From: Pseudomonas sp.
GTDB taxonomy: Bacteria; Pseudomonadota; Gammaproteobacteria; Pseudomonadales; Pseudomonadaceae
Assembly (NCBI GenBank): GCA_029239415.1
Contig: JAQZAY010000117.1
Coordinates: 1 to 10,334 of the forward strand
DNA length: 10,334 nt
Reading direction: 5' to 3'
Position 1 is the first letter of the stretch; each line of letters begins with the position of its first letter. The position numbers and the translations under genes are program-made. This document shows positions 1 to 6,944 of the stretch, piece after piece. Under the pieces are notes generated by a model that was given only the letters and a program-made list of their open reading frames with translations, was not told the origin of the DNA and did not search any database.

Positions 1-1170
1 CTCAAGGTCATCGAGCTCGGCACCCTGATCGCCGGGCCCTTCGCCTCGCGCATCTGCGCCGAGTTCGGCGCCGAGGTGATCAAGGTCGAGTCCCCGGACG
101 GCGGCGACCCGCTGCGCAAGTGGCGCAAGCTGTACGAGGGCACGTCGCTGTGGTGGTTCGTGCAGGCCCGCAACAAGCAGTCGCTGACGCTCAACCTCAA
201 GCACCCCGAGGGGATCGCCATCCTCAAGCGGCTGCTGGCCGACGCCGACATCCTGATCGAGAACTTTCGCCCGGGCGTGCTGGAGAAGCTCGGCCTGGGC
301 TGGGAGGTGCTGCATGGGCTCAACCCGCGGCTGGTGATGGTGCGGCTCTCGGGCTTTGGCCAGAGCGGGCCGATGAAGGACCAGCCAGGTTTCGGCGCGG
401 TCGGCGAGTCGATGGGCGGGCTGCGCTACATCACAGGCTTCGAGGACCGCCCGCCCGTGCGCACGGGCATCTCCATCGGCGACTCGATCGCCGCGCTGTG
501 GGGCGTGATCGGCGCGCTGATGGCGCTGCGTCACCGGGAGGTCAACGGCGGCGAAGGCCAGGTGGTGGACGTGGCCTTGTACGAGGCGATCTTCGCCATG
601 ATGGAAAGCATGGTCCCGGAGTTCGATGTCATGGGCTTCATCCGCGAGCGCACCGGCAACATCATGCCGGGCATCACCCCCTCCTCCATCCATACCAGCG
701 CCGACGGCAAGCATGTGCAGATCGGCGCCAACGGCGATGCCATCTTCAAGCGCCTGATGCAGGCCGTCGGCCGGGACGACCTGGGCTGCGACCCGGCGCT
801 GGCCAGCAACGATGGGCGTGACCTGCGCCGGGACGAGCTCTACGGGGTGATCGATCGCTGGGCCGCCAGCCTGCCGCTCGAGCAGCTGATGCAGTCGCTG
901 AACGGTGCCCAGGTGCCTGCCAGCCGCATCTACTCGGCCGAGGACATGTTCAAGGACCCGCAGTTCCTGGCGCGGGAGATGTTCCTCGACGCCAGGTTGC
1001 CGGACGGCAAGCCGTTCAAGATGCCTGGCATCGTGCCCAAGCTGTCCGCCACACCGGGCGCCAGCGAGTGGGTCGGCCCGGCGCTGGGCGAGCACACCGA
1101 GCCACTGCTGCGCGAGCTGGGCTTCGACGCCGCGGCCATCGCCCGCCTGCGCGAGACGGGGGCGGTCTGA
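1..1170 (+). CDS. Family III (CaiB/BaiF) CoA-transferase, 5' end cut off by the window
   Basis: This enzyme would move a CoA group between two carboxylic acids in the cytoplasm through an aspartyl-CoA thioester. The frame is open from base 1 and ends at TGA 1168-1170, giving 389 visible residues. Family members run to roughly 400, so only about 5-15 N-terminal residues are missing. The first visible residues (LKVIELGTLIAGPFAS, then FGAEVIKVE) are the usual N-terminal signature. RNKQSLTLNLK, ADILIENFRPGVLEKLGLG and LSGFGQSGP follow, as expected for the CoA-binding fold. The likely catalytic aspartate lies in VVDVALYEAIF (codon 568-570), by comparison with the conserved Asp of CaiB and formyl-CoA transferase. 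The substrate cannot be read from the sequence; dicarboxylates such as glutarate, itaconate, citramalate or oxalate are used by relatives. The next gene starts 3 nt downstream, so the two are probably co-transcribed. Family call is firm; substrate unknown. Confidence 0.93.
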   Translation, partial: LKVIELGTLIAGPFASRICAEFGAEVIKVESPDGGDPLRKWRKLYEGTSLWWFVQARNKQSLTLNLKHPEGIAILKRLLADADILIENFRPGVLEKLGLGWEVLHGLNPRLVMVRLSGFGQSGPMKDQPGFGAVGESMGGLRYITGFEDRPPVRTGISIGDSIAALWGVIGALMALRHREVNGGEGQVVDVALYEAIFAMMESMVPEFDVMGFIRERTGNIMPGITPSSIHTSADGKHVQIGANGDAIFKRLMQAVGRDDLGCDPALASNDGRDLRRDELYGVIDRWAASLPLEQLMQSLNGAQVPASRIYSAEDMFKDPQFLAREMFLDARLPDGKPFKMPGIVPKLSATPGASEWVGPALGEHTEPLLRELGFDAAAIARLRETGAV

Positions 1171-1173
1171 CGC

Positions 1174-2073
1174 GTGCATGAGGACAGGCCGCTCACGAGC
1201 CTCGGCGGGCTCATTCGATCGCGCTGGATCCTGGCGCTGCTGCTGGGGCTGGCGCCCTTGCTGACGAGCCCCGCACAAGCCAAGGACAGGTTGTTCTGGC
1301 TGTTGCGCGACCTGCCACCGTTCACCATCTTCGAGGGTGACCGAAAGGACCAGGGGGTGATCGACGCGCTGCTGCCCAGGCTGGCCGAGGCCCTGCCTGA
1401 CTACGACTACACCCTGGCCCGGGTCAATCGCGCGCGGGCGATCCAGATGCTCCAGGCGCCCAGCCTCAACTGCGACCCGACGCTGCTGTGGACAGCGGAG
1501 CGCGACCGTTACGTTGCGTTTTCAGAACCCTTCCTGGGCGTGATGAGCAGCGGGCTGGTGGTGCGCAAGCAGGACCAGGCGGTGGTCGCGCCCTACCTGG
1601 ACCAGCAGCAGGTGGACCTCAGGCGCCTGCTGTCCCAGACCCGACTGAAACTGGGCGTGGTTGCCGAACGCAGCTACAGCGCCCAGGTCGACGACCTGTT
1701 GCGCAGCCTGCCGGAGACCGCGATCAGTCGTCATTATGGCCACGAGGCCGTGGGCAGCCTGTTGCAGATGCAACGCCTGGGCCGCTTGCAGCTGGTACTG
1801 GGCTACTGGCACGAGATCCGCTACCTGATCCAGCAGCAAGGGGAATCACCGCAGGACTATGCCTTCTACCCGATCCAGGGCGTGGCTCGCTATCAGTTCC
1901 TGCATGTCGGCTGTTCCGACACCGGGCCGGGTCGCGGGGTCATCAGCCAGGTGAACCGGGTGCTGCTCGAGCTGCGCGGCGATACGTTGCCTGGGTTGTA
2001 TGCTCGCTGGCTGGACCCGCAGCTGCGCGAGGCGTACCTGGAGGATGCCCGGCACTTTTTCAAGGACCCTTGA
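1174..2073 (+). CDS. Secreted periplasmic solute-binding-like protein (SBP_bac_3 / TIGR02285-like)
   Basis: Predicted 299-residue exported protein. GTG 1174 is chosen because no in-frame ATG lies nearby and it places a good signal peptide at the N-terminus: RSR at 15-17, a hydrophobic core of about 19-31, and an AQA-KD cleavage site after about residue 36. The mature part resembles family 3 extracellular solute-binding proteins: LLRDLPPFTIFEG at about 43-55, then DYTLARVNRARAIQML and WTAERDRYVAFSEPFLGVMSSG. I believe the closest match is the TIGR02285 group, common in Pseudomonas and of uncharacterised role. No permease or ATPase gene is adjacent, so it may be an orphan binder or sensor rather than part of a complete transporter. 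The mature chain has two cysteines (C100 and C247), which could form a disulfide. The gene starts 3 nt after the CoA-transferase stop, with only a weak G-rich stretch as ribosome binding site, which suggests translational coupling. Ligand unknown. Confidence 0.8.
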   Translation: MHEDRPLTSLGGLIRSRWILALLLGLAPLLTSPAQAKDRLFWLLRDLPPFTIFEGDRKDQGVIDALLPRLAEALPDYDYTLARVNRARAIQMLQAPSLNCDPTLLWTAERDRYVAFSEPFLGVMSSGLVVRKQDQAVVAPYLDQQQVDLRRLLSQTRLKLGVVAERSYSAQVDDLLRSLPETAISRHYGHEAVGSLLQMQRLGRLQLVLGYWHEIRYLIQQQGESPQDYAFYPIQGVARYQFLHVGCSDTGPGRGVISQVNRVLLELRGDTLPGLYARWLDPQLREAYLEDARHFFKDP

Positions 2074-2091
2074 GGCCCCGGCCGAGCGGGC

Positions 2092-2129
2092 AAAAGAAAC
2101 CCCGGGACGCTGGGGAAAGACGCCCGGGG
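2092..2129 (-). terminator. Rho-independent terminator for the minus-strand gene pair
   Basis: A perfect 7-bp stem (CCCCGGG at 2100-2106 with CCCGGGG at 2123-2129) encloses a 16-nt loop. Read on the minus strand it is followed at once by TTTCTTTT (complement of 2092-2099). On the plus strand no T-run follows, so it acts only for transcripts coming from the right, about 90 nt after the stop at 2220. It lies in the convergent gap with the plus-strand binding-protein gene. Confidence 0.75.
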
Positions 2130-2219
2130 CCAAACGAAGCGTTGTGTGCCTCGCAGGACAGCCAGCCAGTACCGGAGCAAAGCACCGCACGACTGTCGTT
2201 ACACAATCTGACGGATCAG

Positions 2220-2501
2220 TCAGGCAAAGGTTCCCTGCACGCGGGGAAGGTTTTGCGAAGCGGCAATGACGCACGGTATCAATCGCCCCTCGGCGATCTG
2301 CAGGTCTCGGTGCAGGCCATCGACCAGGTCGACCAGCAGCCGCTGGTCCTGCAACTGGCCAGCAGTGACCGAGCGCTGCAACACCAAGGCACCTTGGCGG
2401 TCATGCAGGCTGAGCTGGAGGCGGTCGTGGATATCGGCCTGGCCCAGGCGGGCCTCGTACGGGGTCAGGGCGTCGTTGAGCAATCTGCAGATTCTTTCCA
2501 T
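2220..2501 (-). CDS. Small hypothetical protein, DUF3509-like
   Basis: Predicted cytoplasmic protein of 93 residues (MERICRLLNDALTPYE... to ...NLPRVQGTFA) with no signal peptide or membrane segment. Size and pattern recall the DUF3509 family of small Pseudomonas proteins: a short N-terminal helix, a basic/acidic beta-rich middle (DRLQLSLHDRQGALVLQRSV), then an acidic helical segment (LLVDLVDGLHRDLQIAEGRL). I recognise this only by resemblance and no function is known. The start is uncertain: ATG 2501 is used because MERI fits family N-termini, but ATG 2534 (adding MTSPQAKRVSR, 104 residues) is possible and neither has a good ribosome binding site. It lies 77 nt after the receiver gene in the same direction, and a terminator follows at 2092-2129, so the two are probably one transcript. 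Confidence 0.6.
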   Translation of the reverse strand: MERICRLLNDALTPYEARLGQADIHDRLQLSLHDRQGALVLQRSVTAGQLQDQRLLVDLVDGLHRDLQIAEGRLIPCVIAASQNLPRVQGTFA

Positions 2502-2578
2502 CCGGCTTACTCGCTTGGCTTGGGGAGATGTCATGCTGACCGTCGAGCGTGCCAGAAAGTTCGCGCAAGCACGCTCTG

Positions 2579-3019
2579 TCAGTGAGCATGCTCGGCGAAC
2601 ATGACAGTTTGCCTGTCCCCTGCGACCCCACCGTCCGACTTGCCGCGCAGCCGTTGCAGCAACCTGCGCAGGCCGGTCATCGACAACGGCCAGCGCAATT
2701 CCCCCAGCACCCACAAGCGAAGCCCGTGCGCCTGAGCCACGGGGTCATGGGCGCCCTGCCCGGGGCAACCGACGAACAGCACCGCGCGGGTGCGTGGCGC
2801 GCTGGCCAGTTGCTCGAGCAGCGCGGTGCCAGCCTGTGGCGCCATGGCCGGGTCGAGTACCAGCAGGTCGATGTCATGCTGGCGCTCGAGCATGCGCGCG
2901 GCGCTGGCCTGGTCCTCGGCGACCCGCACGCGGAAGACACCCAGTGCGTTGAACGCCTGGTGCAGGTGCATCAGGTGGAAGGGGCGATCCTGGAGGATAA
3001 GGACGTTGAGCCGGTGCAC
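2579..3019 (-). CDS. Degenerate response-regulator receiver-domain protein
   Basis: Single-domain, CheY-like protein of 146 residues with no output domain. It opens with the receiver beta-1 strand (LNVLILQDRPF, residues 4-14) and has the phospho-acceptor region DLLVLDPAM with D56 in place. Other active-site positions have changed: the first of the paired acidic residues is Q10 (only D11 remains), the switch Thr/Ser position falls in LFVGC, and the invariant Lys of the usual K-P motif is a Trp (RWPLS, W110, codon 2690-2692). Phosphorylation signalling is therefore doubtful and it may be a pseudo-receiver. GTG 3019 is preferred because AGGAGG lies 5 nt upstream; the ATG at 3034 would add five residues but has no Shine-Dalgarno. 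The C-terminal tail after about residue 125 is low in structure. It is followed by the small DUF3509-like gene. Partner unknown. Confidence 0.78.
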   Translation of the reverse strand: MHRLNVLILQDRPFHLMHLHQAFNALGVFRVRVAEDQASAARMLERQHDIDLLVLDPAMAPQAGTALLEQLASAPRTRAVLFVGCPGQGAHDPVAQAHGLRLWVLGELRWPLSMTGLRRLLQRLRGKSDGGVAGDRQTVMFAEHAH

Positions 3020-3024
3020 GGGCA

Positions 3025-3030
3025 CCTCCT
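3025..3030 (-). promoter_or_regulatory. Strong ribosome binding site that sets a GTG start
   Basis: On the minus strand AGGAGG ends 5 nt before GTG 3017-3019. An upstream in-frame ATG at 3032-3034 would sit on top of this site and has no purine-rich stretch before it, so the internal GTG is the likelier start of the receiver-domain gene. Confidence 0.7.
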
Positions 3031-3126
3031 GCATGTCTGCGCTTGGGAGCGAAGGGAGGACACATTAGGCAGGGGTGGCTCGGTCTTCCATAGGATAAAT
3101 CTGAAAATGCTTGTGAATTGGATTAC

Positions 3127-3155
3127 AAAAAAGCCCGTCATGAGACGGGCTTTTT
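3127..3155 (-). terminator. Terminator after thrC, symmetric
   Basis: Stem GCCCGTC (3133-3139) pairs perfectly with GACGGGC (3144-3150) around an ATGA loop, flanked by six A's (3127-3132) and five T's (3151-3155). It lies about 30 nt past the thrC stop and should end the hom-thrC transcript. By symmetry it would also work on plus-strand transcripts. It separates thrC from the receiver gene that begins at 3019. Confidence 0.92.
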
Positions 3156-3183
3156 CAGGCGGGCTGTTGCTTGCTGGGATTGC

Positions 3184-4593
3184 TTACAGGGGCTTGCCAC
3201 GATTTCCATGCTGGCCGACGAACGCCTGCACGGCCTTCAGGTCGTTGGCCAGCACGGTGCAGCGTTCTTCCCGGCTGAACAGGTCGGTGAGGTGGGCTGG
3301 CAGTTCCAGCGCCTTGCCAACGCCCGCCTTCTCCACCGCCTCCGGGAACTTCACCGGGTGCGCGGTGCCCAGCACCACCATCGGGGTGTCGAGGCTGCGC
3401 CGGCATTCGCGGGCGGCCTTGACGCCAATCGCGGTGTGCGGGTCGAGCACCTCGCCGGTGCTGGCGAAGACCTCGGCGATGGTTTCGCAGGTCTGCGCGT
3501 CGTCGACGGCCAGCGAGTCGAACAGCTTGCGCGCTTCGGTCCAGCGATCCGGCTCGACGCTGAAGCCGCCGCCTTGCCTGAAACCGTCCATCAGCTGGGC
3601 GATGGCAGCGCCGTTGCGCCCGTGCAGGTCGAACAGCAGGCGCTCGAAGTTCGACGAGACCATGATGTCCATCGACGGCGACAGGGTCGCGTGCAGGGTC
3701 TGCTTGACGTACTGGTTGCCGCTCATGAAGCGGTGCAGGATGTCGTTGCGGTTGGTCGCGACGATCAGCTGGCTGATCGGCAGGCCCATGTTGCGCGCCA
3801 GGTAGCCGGCGAAGATGTCGCCGAAGTTGCCGGTCGGCACCGAGAACGCCACCGAGCGGGCCGGGCCACCGAGCTGCAGCGCGGCGTGGAAGTAGTAGAC
3901 GATCTGGGCCATGATCCGTGCCCAGTTGATCGAGTTGACCGCGACCAGGCGGGTGCCCTTGAGGAAGCCCTGGTCGGCGAAGCTGGCCTTGACCATCTCC
4001 TGGCAATCGTCGAAGTTGCCTTCGATGGCGATGTTGTGGATGTTCTCGCCCAGGAGGGTGGTCATCTGCCGGCGCTGCACTTCCGACACGCGCTGGTGCG
4101 GATGCAGGATGAAGATGTCGACGTTGTCGCAACGACGGCAGCCTTCGATCGCCGCGGACCCGGTATCACCACTGGTGGCGCCGATGATCACCACGCGCTC
4201 GCCGCGCTTGGCCAGGATATGGTCGAGCAGGCGGCCGAGCAGCTGCAGGGCAAAGTCCTTGAACGCCAGGGTCGGGCCGTGGAACAGCTCCAAGACCCAC
4301 TCGTTGCTGCCCAGCTGGCGCAGCGGTGCGACCGCGGCGTGGGCGAACTCGCCGTAGGTTTGCTCGAGGATCTTCTTGAAGTCGGCATCGCTGATGCTGC
4401 CGGTGACGAACGGGCGCATCACCCGGAAGGCCAGTTCGTGGTACGGCAGGCCGGCCCAGGAGGCGATTTCTTCCTGGGTGAAGCGCGGCAGGTTTTCCGG
4501 GACGTACAGGCCGCCATCGCTGGCGAGGCCCGCCAGCAGGACGTCTTCGAAGTTCAGGGCCGGTGCCTGGCCGCGGGTGCTGATATAGCGCAT
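3184..4593 (-). CDS. thrC: Threonine synthase
   Basis: PLP-dependent enzyme that converts O-phospho-L-homoserine to L-threonine and phosphate, the last step of threonine synthesis. The 469-residue length is right for the long gammaproteobacterial form. It begins MRYISTRGQAPALNFEDVLLAG, a typical start with the N-terminal domain seen in Pseudomonas ThrC. The PLP lysine is K112 in HGPTLAFKDFALQ. The cofactor phosphate loop is SGDTGSA (141-147) within IIGATSGDTGSAAIEG. VNSINWARIMAQIVYY and SVPTGNFGDIFAGY further along are also family blocks. ATG 4593 has a modest AAGG about 11 nt upstream. It lies 61 nt downstream of hom, which makes its substrate precursor homoserine, and the two are almost certainly one operon. 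A strong terminator follows. Confidence 0.98.
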   Translation of the reverse strand: MRYISTRGQAPALNFEDVLLAGLASDGGLYVPENLPRFTQEEIASWAGLPYHELAFRVMRPFVTGSISDADFKKILEQTYGEFAHAAVAPLRQLGSNEWVLELFHGPTLAFKDFALQLLGRLLDHILAKRGERVVIIGATSGDTGSAAIEGCRRCDNVDIFILHPHQRVSEVQRRQMTTLLGENIHNIAIEGNFDDCQEMVKASFADQGFLKGTRLVAVNSINWARIMAQIVYYFHAALQLGGPARSVAFSVPTGNFGDIFAGYLARNMGLPISQLIVATNRNDILHRFMSGNQYVKQTLHATLSPSMDIMVSSNFERLLFDLHGRNGAAIAQLMDGFRQGGGFSVEPDRWTEARKLFDSLAVDDAQTCETIAEVFASTGEVLDPHTAIGVKAARECRRSLDTPMVVLGTAHPVKFPEAVEKAGVGKALELPAHLTDLFSREERCTVLANDLKAVQAFVGQHGNRGKPL

Positions 4594-4616
4594 GTATGCA
4601 AACCTTCGGTCTTGAG

Positions 4617-4647
4617 TGCCGGCCGAGGCACGCGGCGCCGGCCGGCA
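4617..4647 (-). other. GC-rich inverted repeat between hom and thrC
   Basis: TGCCGGCC (4617-4624) pairs perfectly over 8 bp with GGCCGGCA (4640-4647) around a 15-nt loop. On the minus strand the sequence after the stem is CTCAAGACC, without a T-run, so it is not an intrinsic terminator. In the hom-thrC mRNA it could act as an RNA-stability or processing element, or be chance in GC-rich DNA. Confidence 0.4.
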
Positions 4648-4654
4648 GCTTGAA

Positions 4655-5959
4655 TTAATTGAGCTGTTCGACGCGGATGCGCACGACCTTGCCTACCACG
4701 TCCTGCAACGCCTCCAGGGCAACGATGGCGTCGTTGATCCCCTGTTCGACCACCCGGTGGGTCAGCAGGATCATCGGCACCAGGCCATCCTGCTCTTCCG
4801 CTTCCTTCTGCATGATCGATTCGATGTTGATCCCGCGCTCGGACAGGATGCTCGCCACCTGGGCCAGCACGCCTGGGTGATCCTTGGCCTGGATACGCAG
4901 GTAGTAGGCGCTTTCGCAGGCTTCGATCGGCAGGATCGGGTGGGCCGACAGCGAATCGGGCTGGAAGGCCAGGTGCGGTACGCGGTTCTCTGGATCGGAA
5001 GTCATCGCGCGGACCACATCGACCAGGTCGGCGACCACCGAGGAGGCAGTCGGCTCCATGCCCGCACCGGCGCCGTAGAACAGCGTGGAGCCTGCAGCGT
5101 CACCGTTGACCATCACGGCATTCATCACGCCATTGACGTTGGCGATCAGGCGGTCGGCGGGGATCAGCGTCGGGTGCACGCGCAGCTCGATGCCACTGGC
5201 GGTGCTGCGGGCCATGCCCAGGTGCTTGATGCGGTAGCCCAGCGCCTCGGCATAGTTGACGTCGGCGGTGGTCAGCTGGGTGATGCCCTCGGTGTAGGCC
5301 TTGTCGAACTGCAGCGGGATGCCAAAGGCGATCGAGGCGAGGATGGTCAGCTTGTGCGCGGCATCGATGCCCTCGACATCGAAGGTCGGATCGGCCTCGG
5401 CATAGCCCAGCGCCTGGGCTTCGGCCAGCACGTCGGGGAAGGCACGGCCTTTCTCGCGCATTTCGGTGAGGATGAAGTTGCCGGTACCGTTGATGATCCC
5501 GGCCAGCCAGTTGATGCGGTTGGCCGACAGGCCCTCGCGAATCGCCTTGATCACCGGGATCCCCCCGGCCACGGCCGCTTCGAAGGCGACGATCACGCCC
5601 TTCTCGCGCGCCTTGGCGAAGATCTCGTTGCCATGCACGGCGATCAGCGCCTTGTTGGCAGTGACCACGTGCTTGCCGTTCTCGATGGCCTTGAGCACCA
5701 GGTCGCGGGCGATGGTGTAGCCGCCGATCAGCTCGATGACGATATCGATGTCAGGGTTGCTCACCACGTCGAACACGTCAGCGGTAATGGGGGTACCGGC
5801 AATCTGGCAGTTCGGGTTTTGCGAGCGCATGGCAATCTGTGCCACTTCGATACCACGCCCGGCACGGCGGGCGATCTCCTCGGCGTTGCGCTGAAGTACA
5901 TTGAAGGTACCGCCACCGACGGTCCCCAACCCACAGATGCCTACTTTGACCGGTTTCAC
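4655..5959 (-). CDS. hom: Homoserine dehydrogenase (monofunctional, with ACT domain)
   Basis: Reduces L-aspartate 4-semialdehyde to L-homoserine with NAD(P)H, the branch step towards threonine and methionine. At 434 residues it is the monofunctional form, not fused to aspartokinase. The Rossmann glycine motif GICGLGTVGGG lies at 7-17. VVTANKALIAVHG (98-110) and GIINGTGNFIL (154-164) belong to the catalytic domain. The likely catalytic pair D199 and K203 lie in GIDAAHKL, with the same spacing as in the yeast enzyme. A C-terminal ACT domain (about 353-430, YYLRIQAKDHPGVLAQVAS) probably mediates feedback inhibition by threonine, as in relatives. The start is GTG 5959, supported by GGGGAG 6 nt upstream; no ATG fits better. 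It is followed by thrC after 61 nt and preceded by dsbC and its terminator, so it probably has its own promoter, which I could not identify with confidence. Confidence 0.98.
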   Translation of the reverse strand: MKPVKVGICGLGTVGGGTFNVLQRNAEEIARRAGRGIEVAQIAMRSQNPNCQIAGTPITADVFDVVSNPDIDIVIELIGGYTIARDLVLKAIENGKHVVTANKALIAVHGNEIFAKAREKGVIVAFEAAVAGGIPVIKAIREGLSANRINWLAGIINGTGNFILTEMREKGRAFPDVLAEAQALGYAEADPTFDVEGIDAAHKLTILASIAFGIPLQFDKAYTEGITQLTTADVNYAEALGYRIKHLGMARSTASGIELRVHPTLIPADRLIANVNGVMNAVMVNGDAAGSTLFYGAGAGMEPTASSVVADLVDVVRAMTSDPENRVPHLAFQPDSLSAHPILPIEACESAYYLRIQAKDHPGVLAQVASILSERGINIESIMQKEAEEQDGLVPMILLTHRVVEQGINDAIVALEALQDVVGKVVRIRVEQLN

Positions 5960-6000
5960 TGTGAACTCCCCATTGTACGGGCGGCGCCTTGCCGACCGTG

Positions 6001-6028
6001 AAAAACAGCCGCCGCCCGTGGCGACGGC
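6001..6028 (-). terminator. Rho-independent terminator after dsbC
   Basis: On the minus strand a 9-bp stem (GCCGTCGCC with GGCGGCGGC, one U-G wobble in the middle) closes a 3-nt loop and is followed by TGTTTTTC (complement of 6000-6007). In plus-strand RNA the wobble would be a C-A mismatch and no T-run follows, so it is directional. It lies about 12 nt past the dsbC stop at 6041 and about 40 nt before hom. Confidence 0.8.
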
Positions 6029-6040
6029 GTACTGATTGAA

Positions 6041-6790
6041 TTACTTGGCTTCGGCCAACGCCAGCTTGGCGACTTGCGGCGCCGGCTGGTAGCCCGGGAT
6101 CACCTGGCCGCTTTCGAGGACGATCGCAGGCGTGCCATTGACGCCGATCGACTGGCCCAGGGCGAACTGCTTGTCGACCGGGTTGGCGCACTTGGCGGCC
6201 TTGATTTCCTTGCCTTCGACCATCTTGTCCAGCGCCGCGCGGCGGTCGCTCGAGCACCACACGGCCTGCAGCTGCTCATCGCCCTCCGAGCCCGGCCCCT
6301 GCCGCGGGAAGGCGACATAGCGCACTTCGATGCCGCGACGGTTCAGCTCAGGCACTTCGGCATGCAGCTTGTGGCAGTACGGGCAGGTGGTGTCGGTGAA
6401 CACGGTGATATGGGACTTGGTCTCGCCCTTGGCAGGATAAACCACCATCTCGCCGGCTGGAATGCCATTGATGAGCTTGGCCACGCCCTGGCGCTCGGTC
6501 TTCTCGGTGAGGTTGACCGGCTTGCCATCCTGGATCTGGAACAGGTAGCCCTGCATCACGAACTGGCCGTCGGCACTGGCATACAGCACACGGCCGCCCT
6601 GCAGCTTGACCTCGTACAGGCCATTGAGCGGGCTGCTGGCAACGCTTTCTACAGGCACATCGAGCTCCAGCGACTGCAGGGTCTTGCGGATGGCCTGCTC
6701 GGCGCCTTCGGTGGCGGCAGTAGGGGCGGCGCAGGCAAAGGTACTGGCCAGCGCCAGGGCGGCGGCGGCGAAAATCTGGGTCACGCGCAT
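6041..6790 (-). CDS. dsbC: Thiol:disulfide interchange protein DsbC
   Basis: Periplasmic disulfide isomerase that reshuffles wrong disulfides in exported proteins; in relatives it is a homodimer kept reduced by DsbD. The 249-residue precursor has a signal peptide (MRVTQIFAAAALALASTFACA) with an ACA-A type cleavage site after about residue 21. C20 lies in the signal region and does not form a good lipobox. The N-terminal dimerisation domain (about 30-100) is followed by a thioredoxin-fold domain with active site C136-P-Y-C139 (FTDTTCPYCHKLH), cis-proline P221 in NGTPAIV, and a second cysteine pair C179/C201 matching the structural disulfide of E. coli DsbC. ATG 6790 has an ideal AAGGAG ribosome binding site 5 nt upstream. 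It follows xerD in the same direction with a 154-nt gap, which leaves room for its own promoter; xerD-dsbC order is also found in E. coli. A terminator follows. Confidence 0.97.
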   Translation of the reverse strand: MRVTQIFAAAALALASTFACAAPTAATEGAEQAIRKTLQSLELDVPVESVASSPLNGLYEVKLQGGRVLYASADGQFVMQGYLFQIQDGKPVNLTEKTERQGVAKLINGIPAGEMVVYPAKGETKSHITVFTDTTCPYCHKLHAEVPELNRRGIEVRYVAFPRQGPGSEGDEQLQAVWCSSDRRAALDKMVEGKEIKAAKCANPVDKQFALGQSIGVNGTPAIVLESGQVIPGYQPAPQVAKLALAEAK

Positions 6791-6944
6791 GGGGTCTCCT
6801 TGGAGGCGGACGGGGCCTGGGGCGTGGCGGGCGCAAGGTAAGCGCGGCCAGCATGCGGCCCTGGGTGCAAACCGCCCAAGACTACCACAACCGATTGGCG
6901 CTGACCGACTCTCCAGGCGTCAAGTGACGGACGATGAACCGCGC

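Noticed and set aside
1488..2585. Plus-strand open frame overlapping the binding-protein gene and running into the minus-strand small gene
   Set aside because: Proline/glycine/arginine-rich frame-shifted reading of the true gene at 1174-2073; no domain signature.
3118..4653. Long plus-strand open frame (511 codons) opposite thrC
   Set aside because: It lies antisense to a complete, well-recognised thrC, is rich in Val/Ala/Arg/Gln/His as expected for a shadow frame in high-GC DNA, and shows no protein family signature.
5960..5985. TACAAT upstream of hom as a -10 promoter box
   Set aside because: Transcription would start downstream of the GGGGAG ribosome binding site, and no -35 lies at the right distance.
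4616..6001. Long plus-strand open frame (461 codons) opposite hom
   Set aside because: Antisense to the complete hom gene, with a biased composition full of His, Asp, Gly and Gln and no recognisable domain. Typical mirror frame in high-GC coding DNA.
6791..6944. Possible dsbC promoter (TTGACG on the minus strand)
   Set aside because: No acceptable -10 hexamer lies 16-18 nt downstream, so I do not call it, although a promoter in this 154-nt gap is plausible.
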